DNA from: Geodermatophilus sabuli
GTDB taxonomy: Bacteria; Actinomycetota; Actinomycetes; Mycobacteriales; Geodermatophilaceae
NCBI RefSeq assembly: GCF_010686765.1
Contig: NZ_JAAGWF010000003.1
Location: 153,297 to 217,296 of the forward strand
Length of the DNA stretch: 64,000 bases
Reading direction: 5' to 3'
Shown here: positions 16,448 to 25,121 of the stretch, piece by piece
How positions within the stretch are numbered: position 1 is the first letter of the stretch
Layout of the letters: the number at the start of each line of letters is the position of its first letter
Program-made: the position numbers and the translations under genes
The notes under the pieces: model-generated
What the model saw: only the letters and a program-made list of their open reading frames with translations
Database searches by the model: none
What the model was told of the DNA's origin: nothing

Positions 16448-17350
16448 TCAGGCGACCTGGAAGGAGCGCTTGGCCAGGCCCATGACGAAGCCGTCGATGG
16501 CGGTGGTGACCGGCGCGGTGGGGTCGGTCGCGGCGCCGAGCGTGACGAACAGCGGGGTGAAGTGCTCGACGGTCGGGTGGGCGTAGCGAAGGCCGGGAGC
16601 ACGCAGGCGGAAGCGGGCGAGTTCCTCGACGTCGCCACGCGCCAGGGAGTCGGCGACCCAGGCGTCGAAGTCGGCCGACCAGCCGGGGATCACGTCGGGG
16701 CGCGTCCAGTCGACGTACTGCAGGCCGTGGGTCATGAATCCGGAGCCGATGACCAGCACCCCCTGCTCGCGCAGCGGCCGAAGGCGTTCCCCGAGGGAGA
16801 GCAGGGCGGTCGTGTTGTGGGTGGGCAGGCTCAGCTGCAGCACCGGGATGTCAGCGGCCGGGTACATGACCTTCAACGGCAGCCAGGCACCGTGGTCCAG
16901 GCCGCGGTTACGGTGCTCGAACACGTGCTCGGTGTCCGGCAGAGCCGAGAGAACCTGCTGCGCCAGGGCTGACGGATCAGGCGTGTCGTAGCGCATCCGG
17001 TAGTACATCGGGTGGAAGCCGCCGAAGTCGTACACCAGCTCCGTCGGGGCGGTGCTGGTGATGCCGAGGGCGTCGGACTCCCAGTGCGCGCTGACGATGA
17101 GGATGGCCTTCGGCTTCGGCAGTGCCCGGGCCCAGTCGTGCAGCTGGCGCATCCACGGGCCGTCCTCGAACGTCGGCGGGGCGCCGTGGGAGAGATACAG
17201 CGCCGGGAGCGGGGCGTCGCCGGGAGTCCAGGCCTGCTGCACCGCCGCCGCATCGACAGTGGCGACGTGCCGCAGGTGGGCGGCGAACGGGTGGCGCGGG
17301 TCGATCAATGCATCGGCGGCGGCCGTGGTGCTCTGCGGTGCGGTGGTCAT
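16448..17350 (-). CDS. Class III extradiol dioxygenase, 4,5-DOPA dioxygenase type (LigB/YgiD)
   Basis: A 300-residue member of the LigB superfamily. Metal-ligand segments are present: LYLSHGAPP (first His), ILIVSAHWES (second His), RGLDHGAWLPL (conserved His of this subgroup), LVIGSGFMTH (Gly-rich loop) and the C-terminal YAHPTVEHFTPLF. Such enzymes open catechol rings between or beside the hydroxyls using Fe(II) or Zn(II). A TTG lies four codons upstream in frame, but GGAG eight bases before the ATG at 17,350 favours that start. Its operon partners are an FMN enzyme and riboflavin synthesis; substrate unknown. Confidence 0.88.
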   Translation of the reverse strand: MTTAPQSTTAAADALIDPRHPFAAHLRHVATVDAAAVQQAWTPGDAPLPALYLSHGAPPTFEDGPWMRQLHDWARALPKPKAILIVSAHWESDALGITSTAPTELVYDFGGFHPMYYRMRYDTPDPSALAQQVLSALPDTEHVFEHRNRGLDHGAWLPLKVMYPAADIPVLQLSLPTHNTTALLSLGERLRPLREQGVLVIGSGFMTHGLQYVDWTRPDVIPGWSADFDAWVADSLARGDVEELARFRLRAPGLRYAHPTVEHFTPLFVTLGAATDPTAPVTTAIDGFVMGLAKRSFQVA

Positions 17351-17441
17351 CGTGGTCTCCAAGGGTGGTTCACGGGGTGGGGGTCAGCGGGTGACGCCGT
17401 GCCATACGACGGCGTGAGCGCGGTCATCGAGGTCTCCGGTC

Positions 17442-18038
17442 TCAGGCGGCCGCGGGGACGGCCGACTGGACGTCGACAACCACCTGCAGAGCGTCGAGCG
17501 GCAGCCGGTCCCGGGCGGCGGTCTCCCGGCCGGCGAACGGCTCGGCCAGCTGAACCGCGTCGTCCCGGCGGCCAACGGCCAGGACGACGAGCGGCGTGAC
17601 CCCGGCGGGCAGCAGCGCCGCGATGCGGACCGCGTCGAAGCCGCCGAGCTGGTGCACGGCGAGCCCCTCGTCCTGGGCCTGGACCGACAGGTACGCGACA
17701 GCCTGCCCGGTGTCGTAGACGGCCCACGGCCGTTCGGCGCCGTCCGGGCCATGCGTCTCGGCCGCGGCCACGACGAGCGCGGAGGCGGCTGACGCCCAGG
17801 CTCGGTTGCCCGTGGCGAGGGAGTCGAGGACGGCGGCGTGTTCGGACGTCCCGCGCAGAGTGACGGCGAAGCGCCAGGGCTGGGTGTTGGAAGCGCTCGG
17901 GGCCCAGCGGGCGGCCTCGAGCAGGGCGGTCAGCTGTTCCTGGCTGAGCTCGTGGCGCGGGTCGAGGGCCCGCGGGCTCCATCGCTCGGCGAGCAGCGGG
18001 TGCAGCGGAACGGCTGTGCTAGCGGTCTTGGGGCTCAT
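17442..18038 (-). CDS. Nitroreductase-family FMN oxidoreductase
   Basis: A 198-residue flavoprotein of the nitroreductase superfamily. It has ERWSPRALDP (FMN phosphate-binding Arg), ALLEAARWAPSASNTQPWRF (the diagnostic SxxNxQPW motif), VAYLSVQAQDEGLAVHQLGG (FMN isoalloxazine region) and LVVLAVGRRDD. It uses NAD(P)H to reduce nitro groups, quinones or related acceptors. It sits between ribA and the DODA-type dioxygenase in a MarR-controlled unit; a GTP cyclohydrolase II in the same unit could raise FMN supply for it (inference). Confidence 0.88.
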   Translation of the reverse strand: MSPKTASTAVPLHPLLAERWSPRALDPRHELSQEQLTALLEAARWAPSASNTQPWRFAVTLRGTSEHAAVLDSLATGNRAWASAASALVVAAAETHGPDGAERPWAVYDTGQAVAYLSVQAQDEGLAVHQLGGFDAVRIAALLPAGVTPLVVLAVGRRDDAVQLAEPFAGRETAARDRLPLDALQVVVDVQSAVPAAA

Positions 18039-18056
18039 GATGTCCTCCGGGACGGG

Positions 18057-18764
18057 TCAGCCGGCCAGCGGCAGGTCGAGGGTGTGCGCGGTGTGGTCGC
18101 GCTTGACGGTCAGGTACCGGGCGTTGGCCGCGGACAGGTGGACGCCGGTCGGGACGCGCTCGGCGACCGCGATCCCGAGCAGCTCGAGCTGGGCGGCCTT
18201 GTCGGGGTTGTTGCTCAGCAGGCGGATGCGGTCGGCGCCCAGCGTTGCGAGCATCTGCGCCGCGGCGGTGTAGTCGCGCTCGTCCTCGCCACGGCCCAGC
18301 GCTGTGTTGGCCTCGTACGTGTCCAGACCGACGTCCTGCAGGGCGTAGGCGTCGAGCTTGGCGTACAGGCCGATTCCCCGGCCCTCCTGGCGCAGGTACA
18401 GCAGGAAACCCCCGGCGACGGTGATGCGCTCGGCAGCCTCGCGCAGCTGTGGCCCGCAGTCGCAGCGCTCACTGCCGAAGACGTCGCCGGTGAGGCACTC
18501 GCTGTGCGGCCGCACCAGGGGTGCCTGGCCGCCTGCCGCGGAGACGGCCAGCGCGCGGCGCCAGTCGCCGAGGCCCAGCAGCAGGTGCTCCCGGCCGTCT
18601 GCGAGGCCCTCGAAGCTGACTACGTCCGCCGTGGTGGCGTAGCCGTCGGCGAAGCGGAGCGGCACGGTGACACGGGTACGGACCGTCGCTGACGGCAGCG
18701 GGTCGAGCGCCGTCAGCGCGCGTCGCCCAGCCGCAACGGCCGTCTCCCCAAACACGAGTGACAC
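18057..18764 (-). CDS. ribA: Stand-alone GTP cyclohydrolase II
   Basis: A 235-residue GTP cyclohydrolase II, the first step of riboflavin synthesis. Zinc ligands are visible in SECLTGDVFGSERCDCGPQL (three Cys), followed by RQEGRGIGLYAKLDAYALQD, GRGEDERDYTAAAQML and LLSNNPDKAAQLELLG. It lacks the RibB domain that actinobacterial biosynthetic RibBA fusions carry, so it is probably an extra, specialised copy. Start is GTG with GGAGG eight bases upstream. It is the first gene of the MarR unit. It may feed flavin to the neighbouring nitroreductase or start a dedicated flavin/deazaflavin-like product. Confidence 0.9.
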   Translation of the reverse strand: MSLVFGETAVAAGRRALTALDPLPSATVRTRVTVPLRFADGYATTADVVSFEGLADGREHLLLGLGDWRRALAVSAAGGQAPLVRPHSECLTGDVFGSERCDCGPQLREAAERITVAGGFLLYLRQEGRGIGLYAKLDAYALQDVGLDTYEANTALGRGEDERDYTAAAQMLATLGADRIRLLSNNPDKAAQLELLGIAVAERVPTGVHLSAANARYLTVKRDHTAHTLDLPLAG

Positions 18765-18779
18765 GGTGTCCTCCGATCG

Positions 18780-18826
18780 CTTGAACCTTCAAGAACCACT
18801 ATACGACTGATGCTTGAGAGTTCAAG
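18780..18826 (-). promoter_or_regulatory. ribA promoter with two MarR-type operators
   Basis: On the minus strand TTGAAC (18,825-18,820) and TATAGT (18,803-18,798) are separated by 16 bp, a strong -35/-10 pair. Two 14-bp palindromes overlay it: CTTGAACCTTCAAG at 18,780-18,793 (perfect arms), just downstream of the -10, and CTTGAGAGTTCAAG at 18,813-18,826, over the -35. They are 33 bp apart, three helical turns. The MarR protein at the end of this operon is the likely binder. Confidence 0.7.
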
Positions 18827-18980
18827 TGTGGAGTCATCATGAGGGCGGATGGCCGACATGGCGCGGACCGATCGCTGGGTGCGAGGAAGAGGAGGCCCCC
18901 CTAGAGGTCGGTCACGAGGCTCTGGCTGCGGGCGGGAACCGACGAACCGGCAGACCCCGACGCCACGATGCTCGACGCGC

Positions 18981-20651
18981 TCAGCCCGCCGACAACGGCC
19001 GGTAGACCGGTACCCACATCGCCGCGCGCACGGCCGCGTCCCAGTCCGGCTGGCGGGTGCGCGCTACTCCCTCAGCCGAGGCGGTCTCGGCGACCGCCAC
19101 GGCGACGGCTGCAGAGACGGCCCGGAGGTGGTCGATCGCAGGGAGGACCGGCGCACCGGTGGCGGTGGCGTCAACGGCGCGAGCGACGGCCTGCGCCGCG
19201 GCCGCCAGCATCCCGTCGGTGACCAGCCGCGCGCGGCTGACGACCACGCCGAGCCCGAGCCCGGGGAAGACCAAGGCGTTGTTCGCCTGAGCGATGACGT
19301 GGGTCGTCCCCGCCCAGGCAACTGGGGGGAACGGGCTGCCGGTGGCGACCAGTGCCCGCCCGTCGGTCCAGCGAACGAGGTCCGACGGCTGCGCCTCCGC
19401 GAGGCTGGTGGGGTTGGACAGGGGCAGCACCACCGGCCGCTCGACGTGGCGCGCCATCTCCCGGACGACGCCCTCGTCGAAGGCGCCCGGAGTACCCGAC
19501 GTGCCGATCAGCACAGTCGGCCGCGCCCGCCGGACCACCTCGGCGAGGTCGATGCCCCCGCTGTCGTGGTCACGGGACCACTCCGCCGTCTCCCCTGCCG
19601 GCCGCGCGTATGGCTGCTGGAAGTCCCGGATCCCCGGACCGCCGTCGACCAGCAGCCCGCGCCGACCCAGACACCAGAACCGCCGTGTCGCCGCCGCCCG
19701 GTCCAGGCCCTGCCGCACCATCTCGTCGCGGATCTGGTCGGCGATGCCGATGCCCGCCGTGCCCGCCCCGAAGACCACCACCCGCTGGTCGCGCAGCGGC
19801 ACCCCGGACGCCGCGGACGCGGCGAGGCCGGCCGCGAGGACCACCGCTCCGGTGCCCTGGACGTCGTCGTTGAAGGTGCACACCGTGTCGCGGTAGCACT
19901 GGAGGATCCGGGTGGCGTTGTCGGCGCCCAGGTCTTCCCAGTGCAGCAGCGCGTGCGGGAAGACGTCGCCCACGGCTCGCACGAACTCGTCGACGAAGGC
20001 CTCGTACCGCTCGCCTCGCACCCGGGCGTGCCGGTTGCCCACGTACAGCGGGTCGTCGAGGAGCTCCTCGTTGTCGGTGCCGACGTCGAGCACCACGGGT
20101 ACCACCCGCGCGGGGTCGATCCCGGCCGCGGCCGTGTACACGGCGAGCTTGCCGGTGGCGATGGCGATGCCGCCGACGCCCCAGTCGCCGATGCCGAGGA
20201 TCCCCTCGCCGTCGGTGACGACGACGAGGTCGACCTCGTCGCCGGTCAGGCCGTAGTTGCTCAGCGCCTGCCGGACGGACCCGGGCTCGTCGACCGACAG
20301 GTAGACCCCGGTCGGTCGGCGGAAGTCGCGGCTGTACTGCTGGATGACGGTGCCGACCGTCGGGGTGTAGACGACGGGCAGCATGTCGGCGAGGTGGTCG
20401 AGCAGCAGCCGGTGGAACAGGGTCTGGTTCCGGTTCAGCAGGGCCCACAGCATGATCGACCGGCCGACGTCGTCCGGGATCTGCCGGTACTGCGCGTAGG
20501 CGCGGCGGGCCTGGTCCTCCAGGCCCAGGACGGCCGGGGGCAACAGTCCGTGCAGGCCCAGCGCCGACCGCTCCTCCGCTGGGAATGCAACGCCCTTGTT
20601 CAGGATGGGGTTGCGCAGCAGCTCCCGGCCGCGCAGCGACGTGGTGGCCAT
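18981..20651 (-). CDS. NAD-dependent malic enzyme
   Basis: A 556-residue malic enzyme (malate to pyruvate plus CO2). It has the substrate-binding N-terminal domain (NKGVAFPAEERSALGL, LPVVYTPTVGTVIQQYS), VVTDGEGILGIGDWGVGGIA, metal-ligand segment HWEDLGADNATRIL, FNDDVQGTGAVVLAAGL and the Rossmann VVVFGAGTAGIGIADQI. It starts 7 bp after the stop of the C-C hydrolase gene, so it is the last gene of the catabolic operon. It would turn malate formed by the pathway into pyruvate and NADH. The MaeA/SfcA type is about 540-560 residues, so it is full length. Confidence 0.9.
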   Translation of the reverse strand: MATTSLRGRELLRNPILNKGVAFPAEERSALGLHGLLPPAVLGLEDQARRAYAQYRQIPDDVGRSIMLWALLNRNQTLFHRLLLDHLADMLPVVYTPTVGTVIQQYSRDFRRPTGVYLSVDEPGSVRQALSNYGLTGDEVDLVVVTDGEGILGIGDWGVGGIAIATGKLAVYTAAAGIDPARVVPVVLDVGTDNEELLDDPLYVGNRHARVRGERYEAFVDEFVRAVGDVFPHALLHWEDLGADNATRILQCYRDTVCTFNDDVQGTGAVVLAAGLAASAASGVPLRDQRVVVFGAGTAGIGIADQIRDEMVRQGLDRAAATRRFWCLGRRGLLVDGGPGIRDFQQPYARPAGETAEWSRDHDSGGIDLAEVVRRARPTVLIGTSGTPGAFDEGVVREMARHVERPVVLPLSNPTSLAEAQPSDLVRWTDGRALVATGSPFPPVAWAGTTHVIAQANNALVFPGLGLGVVVSRARLVTDGMLAAAAQAVARAVDATATGAPVLPAIDHLRAVSAAVAVAVAETASAEGVARTRQPDWDAAVRAAMWVPVYRPLSAG

Positions 20652-20658
20652 GTCCGGG

Positions 20659-21819
20659 TCAGGCGGCGCGGAGGCCGAAGGTCTCGGCGACCCAGTCGGC
20701 CACGAAGCGGGTGGCGTTCATGGGGTCGTCGAGGTTGCAGTGCTCGACACCCCCCTCCCGCTCGGTGAACACCTTCAGCTCCCGCTTGGAGCTGTTGATG
20801 GCCTGCTCGTAGCTGCGGTGCGCGTACTCGACGGGGATCTGCCGGTCGTGCGCACCGTGGACGACCAGGTAGGGGACCCGGATCCGCTCGACCACGCCGT
20901 CGAGGGTGATCCGGTCCCAGAGCTTCTCGAAGTCCTCCATCGAGGTCTGCCCCCACACCCAGAGCGCGTGCTCCCAGTAGTGCGGGACCGGGTTCTCGCC
21001 CTCGCGCTGCAGCCGCCGCCGCTGCACCTCGCCCCAGTTGTGGTTGGCGCCCCACGAGACGCAGAGGGCGAAGCGGTCCTCGAACGCGGCGGCACGCGGC
21101 GCGTAGTAGCCGCCGAGCGAGACGCCGAGGATGCCGATCCGCTGCGGGTCGACGTCTCCCCGGCCGGCGAAGTAGTCGTAGCAGGCGGTGCCGTACTGCT
21201 CGGTCTCGACGATCGCGTGCAGGCCGTGCAGGCGGAGCGCCCCGCCGGTCCCCGGCTGGTCGACCAGCAGCGTGGACACCCCACGCCGGGCGAGCTCCTG
21301 CGGGAGTCCGGAGCCGAGCAGCTGCTCCTTGAAGCTGTCGAACCCGTTCCAGACGACCAGGCAGGGCGCCGGGGCGCCGTCCGCCGACGGGGCCCGGTGG
21401 AAGTAGGCGGGGAGAGAAGACCCGGCGTACGGGATCTCGACGATCTCCACGGGGTCCTTCGCCAGCCGCATGGCGCGGTGCTGCAGGCCGATCGCCCGCT
21501 CGTAGTGGGCTCGGCGGTCGGGGGCGTGGATGCTCTGCATGCGGTCGGCGTTGATCAGGTACAGCGCCGCCCGGCGGTACTTCTCCCCCGCCGACAGGTA
21601 CCGGCCCGCGGCCTCGTCCTCCTCCGCCAGCCCGACCAGCCGGTCGGCCACCGCCGACCAGGAGGCGAAGAACTCCTCAGTGCCCGCGTCCGCGCCCTGG
21701 GCGGCGGCGTCGCGGATCGGCCGGCAGGCCTCGTCGATCTCAGCGAGGGCGCCGCCGTTGTGCAGCGTGGCGACGACGGCCAGGTTCCACACGTAGTTGC
21801 CGGGGAAGTACTCGAACAC
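20659..21819 (-). CDS. Alpha/beta hydrolase of the DHPON hydrolase / FrsA-like family (C-C bond hydrolase)
   Basis: A 386-residue hydrolase resembling 2,6-dihydroxypseudooxynicotine hydrolase, which cleaves a carbon-carbon bond to release an acyl side chain from a dihydroxypyridine ring in nicotine breakdown. A helical N-terminal cap (MFEYFPGNYVWNLAVV) precedes the catalytic domain with Ser234 in GVSLGGYYAPR, Asp325 in HGAHDRQIP and His360 in GGVEHCN. A paralogue with identical motif positions is encoded at 41,669-42,838. It lies between the lactonase and malic enzyme genes of the minus-strand operon. Substrate unknown; a side-chain-cleaving role is inference from the family. Confidence 0.85.
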   Translation of the reverse strand: MFEYFPGNYVWNLAVVATLHNGGALAEIDEACRPIRDAAAQGADAGTEEFFASWSAVADRLVGLAEEDEAAGRYLSAGEKYRRAALYLINADRMQSIHAPDRRAHYERAIGLQHRAMRLAKDPVEIVEIPYAGSSLPAYFHRAPSADGAPAPCLVVWNGFDSFKEQLLGSGLPQELARRGVSTLLVDQPGTGGALRLHGLHAIVETEQYGTACYDYFAGRGDVDPQRIGILGVSLGGYYAPRAAAFEDRFALCVSWGANHNWGEVQRRRLQREGENPVPHYWEHALWVWGQTSMEDFEKLWDRITLDGVVERIRVPYLVVHGAHDRQIPVEYAHRSYEQAINSSKRELKVFTEREGGVEHCNLDDPMNATRFVADWVAETFGLRAA

Positions 21820-21830
21820 GGCAGGGCTCC

Positions 21831-22892
21831 TCAGAACGACGCCGACCAGTGCGGCAGCGGCGCACCGGGGACGGGGGAACGGAAGGTGGGCAGCGAGGTC
21901 CCGCCGAGCGAGCCGACGTAGACGGTGCGCAGGTCGGGGCCGCCGAAGGTGATGCTGGCCATGCGCGGGGCCAGGCCGTCACCCGGTTTGGCGCCGAGGG
22001 CGGTGCCCGCGCCGCTGTCCTGCGGGTTCTTCCGCGCGGCCTCCTTGACCGCGCGGTCGCCGTCCTCCCAGATCGTGAGGACGTCGCCCTCCGGCGTGAT
22101 GGCGACCAGCTTGTCCTGGCCGATGAGGGTGGTCCACAGGTTGCCGTGAGCGTCGAAGGCGAAGCCGTCGGGGGCGCCGTAGAGCCGCTCCGGCCCGTAG
22201 ACCTCCCGGCCGGTGAGCGTGCCGCCGGCCTCGACCCGGAACCGGGTCATGTGGTCACCCCCGGTCTCGGCGACGTAGAGCCACTGCCCGTCGGCGCTGA
22301 AGCGCAGCTCGTTGGTGCCGGCGAGGTCGGTGGCGACCACGCTCGCCTGCGCCTGCTCGCCCGGGACGAAATCGTCGATCACGGCGATGTAGCCGTCGGA
22401 CTCGACGGCGTCTCCCCGGTGGCGCCACGCCTCGGCCGAGGCCGTGACCGAGAACCACAGCCGGCCCTCGGCGTCGATCGCCGGGAAGTTCGCCTTGCCG
22501 ATCGGCCGCACCTGGCCGTCGGGCCAGACCACCGAGTCCGCGACCAGCGACCAGTGCCCGTCGCGGGTCAGGTGCTCGACGACGTTGGTGCCGAAGTTGG
22601 CGACGACCAAGTCGCCGCTGGCGTCGAAGCACAGCCCGTTGGGCATGGAGAAGCCCTGGTTGCCGTCGATGTTCGGGTTCTCGTCCGGCGCGAAGGGCCC
22701 GCCGCCGTCGGTCGGGCGGATGGTCTCCTGGCCGCCGTCGGGCCGGATGTGCACGACCCCGCCGCCGAGGTCGGCGACCCACAGGTCCCCGGACGGCTGG
22801 GCCAGCACGCACTCCGGACGGCGTAGCCCGGTGCCGGTGAGAGTGATGTCGGCCGGGTCCACCGACCAGCCGGCGAGGGGGTTGGCGGTCAT
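21831..22892 (-). CDS. SMP-30/gluconolactonase-family lactonase
   Basis: A 353-residue six-bladed beta-propeller of the SMP-30/Gluconolactonase/LRE family, metal-dependent lactone hydrolases. Expected metal ligands appear in RRPECVLAQPSGDLWVADL (Glu), TNELRFSADGQWLYVAE (Asn) and GAPDGFAFDAHGNLWTT (Asp). No signal peptide. The ATG at 22,892 overlaps the stop of the aldehyde dehydrogenase gene (ATGA). In the pathway it could open an enol-lactone or other cyclic ester produced after ring oxidation. The assignment to a family is firm, the substrate is not. Confidence 0.87.
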   Translation of the reverse strand: MTANPLAGWSVDPADITLTGTGLRRPECVLAQPSGDLWVADLGGGVVHIRPDGGQETIRPTDGGGPFAPDENPNIDGNQGFSMPNGLCFDASGDLVVANFGTNVVEHLTRDGHWSLVADSVVWPDGQVRPIGKANFPAIDAEGRLWFSVTASAEAWRHRGDAVESDGYIAVIDDFVPGEQAQASVVATDLAGTNELRFSADGQWLYVAETGGDHMTRFRVEAGGTLTGREVYGPERLYGAPDGFAFDAHGNLWTTLIGQDKLVAITPEGDVLTIWEDGDRAVKEAARKNPQDSGAGTALGAKPGDGLAPRMASITFGGPDLRTVYVGSLGGTSLPTFRSPVPGAPLPHWSASF

Positions 22893-24316
22893 TCGACGGG
22901 CTCCCCGGGGGCGACGGCGTCCTGGGCGCCGATCCAGACAGTGCGGACGTTGGTGAACTCGCGGATGCCCTCCTCCGACAGCTCGCGGCCGTAGCCGCTG
23001 CGGCGGGTGCCGCCGAAGGGCAGCCGGGCGTCGGAGGCGACGACGGCGTTCACGAACAGGGCGCCGGAGGTGATCCGCCGGCCGACGGCGAGCGCCCGGT
23101 CGACGTCGCGTGACCAGACGCTGGCGCCCAGGCCGAAGGGGCTGTCGTCGGCGAGCCGGGCGGCTTGGTCGTCGTCGAACGCGCGGATCACGGCGGCGAC
23201 CGGGCCGAAGGTCTCCTCCTGGAAGACGGCCATGTCCGGGGTGACGTCGGCGAGCACGGTCGGTGCGAAGAAGGCACCGGGTCCCTCCGGACGCTTTCCG
23301 CCGGCGACGACCGTGGCCCCGGCCGCGATCGAGGAGTCCACCTGCCGCTGCAGCGCCGTGACCTGCTCCTCGCGCGCCAGCGGCCCGATCTGGGTGGCCG
23401 GGTCGTGCGGGTCGCCCACGCGCAGCGCGGCGACCTCCTCGGCGAAGCGGTGGGTGAACTCGTCGGCGATCGCGTCGGCGACGACGAAGCGCTTGGCGGC
23501 CAGGCAGGACTGCCCGCTGTTCAGGAACCGGGAGCGCACCGCCATCCGCGCCGCCAGCGCCACGTCGGCGTCGTCCAGCACGACGAAGGGGTCGGAGCCG
23601 CCCAGTTCCAGGACGGACTTCTTGATGACGCGGGCGGCGGCCGAGGCGACCGCCGCACCGGCGCGCTCGCTGCCGGTCAGCGTCACCGCGGCCACCAGCG
23701 GGTGCTCGATGATCCGCGTGGTGACGTCCGCGACGTCGGCCTCGTCGACCAGCAGGGTCGTGAACAGCGCGGCAGGAGCACCGACCGCAGTCGCCGCGTC
23801 GCGGAAGACCTCCTCCGCGGCGAGGGCGCAACCGGTCACGGAGGGCGCGTGCTTGAGCAGCGCGGCGTTGCCCGCGGCCAGTGCGGGCGCGGAGAAGCGG
23901 ACCACCTGCCAGAACGGGAAGTTCCACGGCATCACCGCGAGCACGACCCCCACCGGCTCGTGGGAGACCCAGCTGCGCGCGGCTGGCGTCTCAACCTCCC
24001 GGTCGGCGAGGAACTCCGGCGCCTTCTCCGCGTAGAACCGGGCGGTCCAGGCGCACTTGTCGACCTCGGCGAGGGCCTCGGCGACCGGCTTGCCCATCTC
24101 GTCGGTCATCAGGGCGGCCAACTCCTCGCGGCGGGCGGTGAGCCGGTCGGCGACCGCCTCCAGCAGCGCCGTCCGCAGGGCCCAGTCCGACGTACGCCAC
24201 GAGGTAAAGGCGGTGTGCGCAGTCCGCACCGCCTGCTCGATCTGCTCGGCGGTGTGCGTCGGCCAGGAGCCGACCTGCTGGCCGGTCGCCGGGGACGTGC
24301 TCGTCAGGATCCCCAC
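22889..24316 (-). CDS. Aldehyde dehydrogenase, succinate-semialdehyde type
   Basis: A 475-residue NAD(P)-dependent aldehyde dehydrogenase. The cofactor region VLAVMPWNFPFWQVVRF, the general base Glu in SVLELGGSDPFVVLDD and the nucleophile Cys in NSGQSCLAAKRFVV are present, with the usual VFQEETFGPVAAVI near the end. The N-terminal SPATGQQVGSWPTHT and overall pattern fit the succinate-semialdehyde dehydrogenase (GabD/YneI) branch. It is translationally coupled to the lactonase gene. It probably oxidises the aldehyde made from the substrate side chain to an acid that enters the TCA cycle. Confidence 0.9.
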   Translation of the reverse strand: MGILTSTSPATGQQVGSWPTHTAEQIEQAVRTAHTAFTSWRTSDWALRTALLEAVADRLTARREELAALMTDEMGKPVAEALAEVDKCAWTARFYAEKAPEFLADREVETPAARSWVSHEPVGVVLAVMPWNFPFWQVVRFSAPALAAGNAALLKHAPSVTGCALAAEEVFRDAATAVGAPAALFTTLLVDEADVADVTTRIIEHPLVAAVTLTGSERAGAAVASAAARVIKKSVLELGGSDPFVVLDDADVALAARMAVRSRFLNSGQSCLAAKRFVVADAIADEFTHRFAEEVAALRVGDPHDPATQIGPLAREEQVTALQRQVDSSIAAGATVVAGGKRPEGPGAFFAPTVLADVTPDMAVFQEETFGPVAAVIRAFDDDQAARLADDSPFGLGASVWSRDVDRALAVGRRITSGALFVNAVVASDARLPFGGTRRSGYGRELSEEGIREFTNVRTVWIGAQDAVAPGEPVE

Positions 24317-24317
24317 G

Positions 24318-25121
24318 TCATGCCCCCACGGTCGGGACGCCGGGCGCGACGCCGCGCACCGCGTCGGACAGGAACTTGACCCCGGCCTGGCTGGTGAAGC
24401 CGCCGTCGACGGCGATCTCGGCGCCGGAGACGTACCGGGACTCGTCGCTGACCAGGTACACGACCAGGTACGCGACGTCCTCGGGCGCGCCGTTGATGCC
24501 GAGCGGGTTGGCCTCGAGCTGTGCCTGGCGGAACGTCGCCGGGGCGTTGGCCACCATCGGCGTCTCGATGTACCCGGGGTGCACGAGGTTGGAGCGGATG
24601 CCGAGCGGTCCCAGCTCCAGGCTGGCCACCTTCGCCAGGCCGCGCACCGCCCACTTGGAGGCGGTGTAGGCCACGGTGTAGTGCGGAGTGAGTGCTGCGG
24701 CGCTGCCGATCGTGACGATCGACGAGCCCGGCGACATCAGCGGCACCAGCGCCTGGATGCCCAGCAGCGGACCGGTCGTGTTCACCCGGAACATCCGCTC
24801 CCAGTCGGGCAGCTCGACGTCGAGCAGCCGGGCACGGTGGGTGAGGCCGGCGTTGTTGACCAGGCCGTGCACCTGCCCGTACCGCTCCCCCAGCTCGGCG
24901 GTGAGTGCCGCCCAGCCGGCCGGGTCGGCCACGTCCAGCTGCCGGTAGACGATCGCCTCCCCGTGCCCGTCGAGCTCGCCGGAAGCGACATCGTCCGGCG
25001 CGACGACGTCGGTCGCCACGACGATCGCTCCCTCGGCGGCCAGCGCCCGGGCCTCGGCGGCGCCCTGGCCCCGCGCGGCACCGGTGACGACGACGACCTT
25101 GCCGGAGACGCGGCCGCTCAC
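24318..25121 (-). CDS. Short-chain dehydrogenase/reductase
   Basis: A 267-residue classical SDR. It has VVVVTGAARGQGAAEARALA (cofactor TGxxxGxG), LVNNAGLTHRARLLDVEL, the catalytic Ser in TIGSAAALTPHYTVAYTASK, Tyr-x-x-x-Lys in YTASK, and VSGAEIAVDGGFTSQAG. Asp in VVATDVVAP suggests NAD preference. Its stop is one base before the aldehyde dehydrogenase ATG, and its start overlaps the FAH gene stop, so it belongs to the same operon. It would oxidise an alcohol intermediate. The plus-strand cluster has only a remnant of a comparable SDR. Confidence 0.9.
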   Translation of the reverse strand: MSGRVSGKVVVVTGAARGQGAAEARALAAEGAIVVATDVVAPDDVASGELDGHGEAIVYRQLDVADPAGWAALTAELGERYGQVHGLVNNAGLTHRARLLDVELPDWERMFRVNTTGPLLGIQALVPLMSPGSSIVTIGSAAALTPHYTVAYTASKWAVRGLAKVASLELGPLGIRSNLVHPGYIETPMVANAPATFRQAQLEANPLGINGAPEDVAYLVVYLVSDESRYVSGAEIAVDGGFTSQAGVKFLSDAVRGVAPGVPTVGA

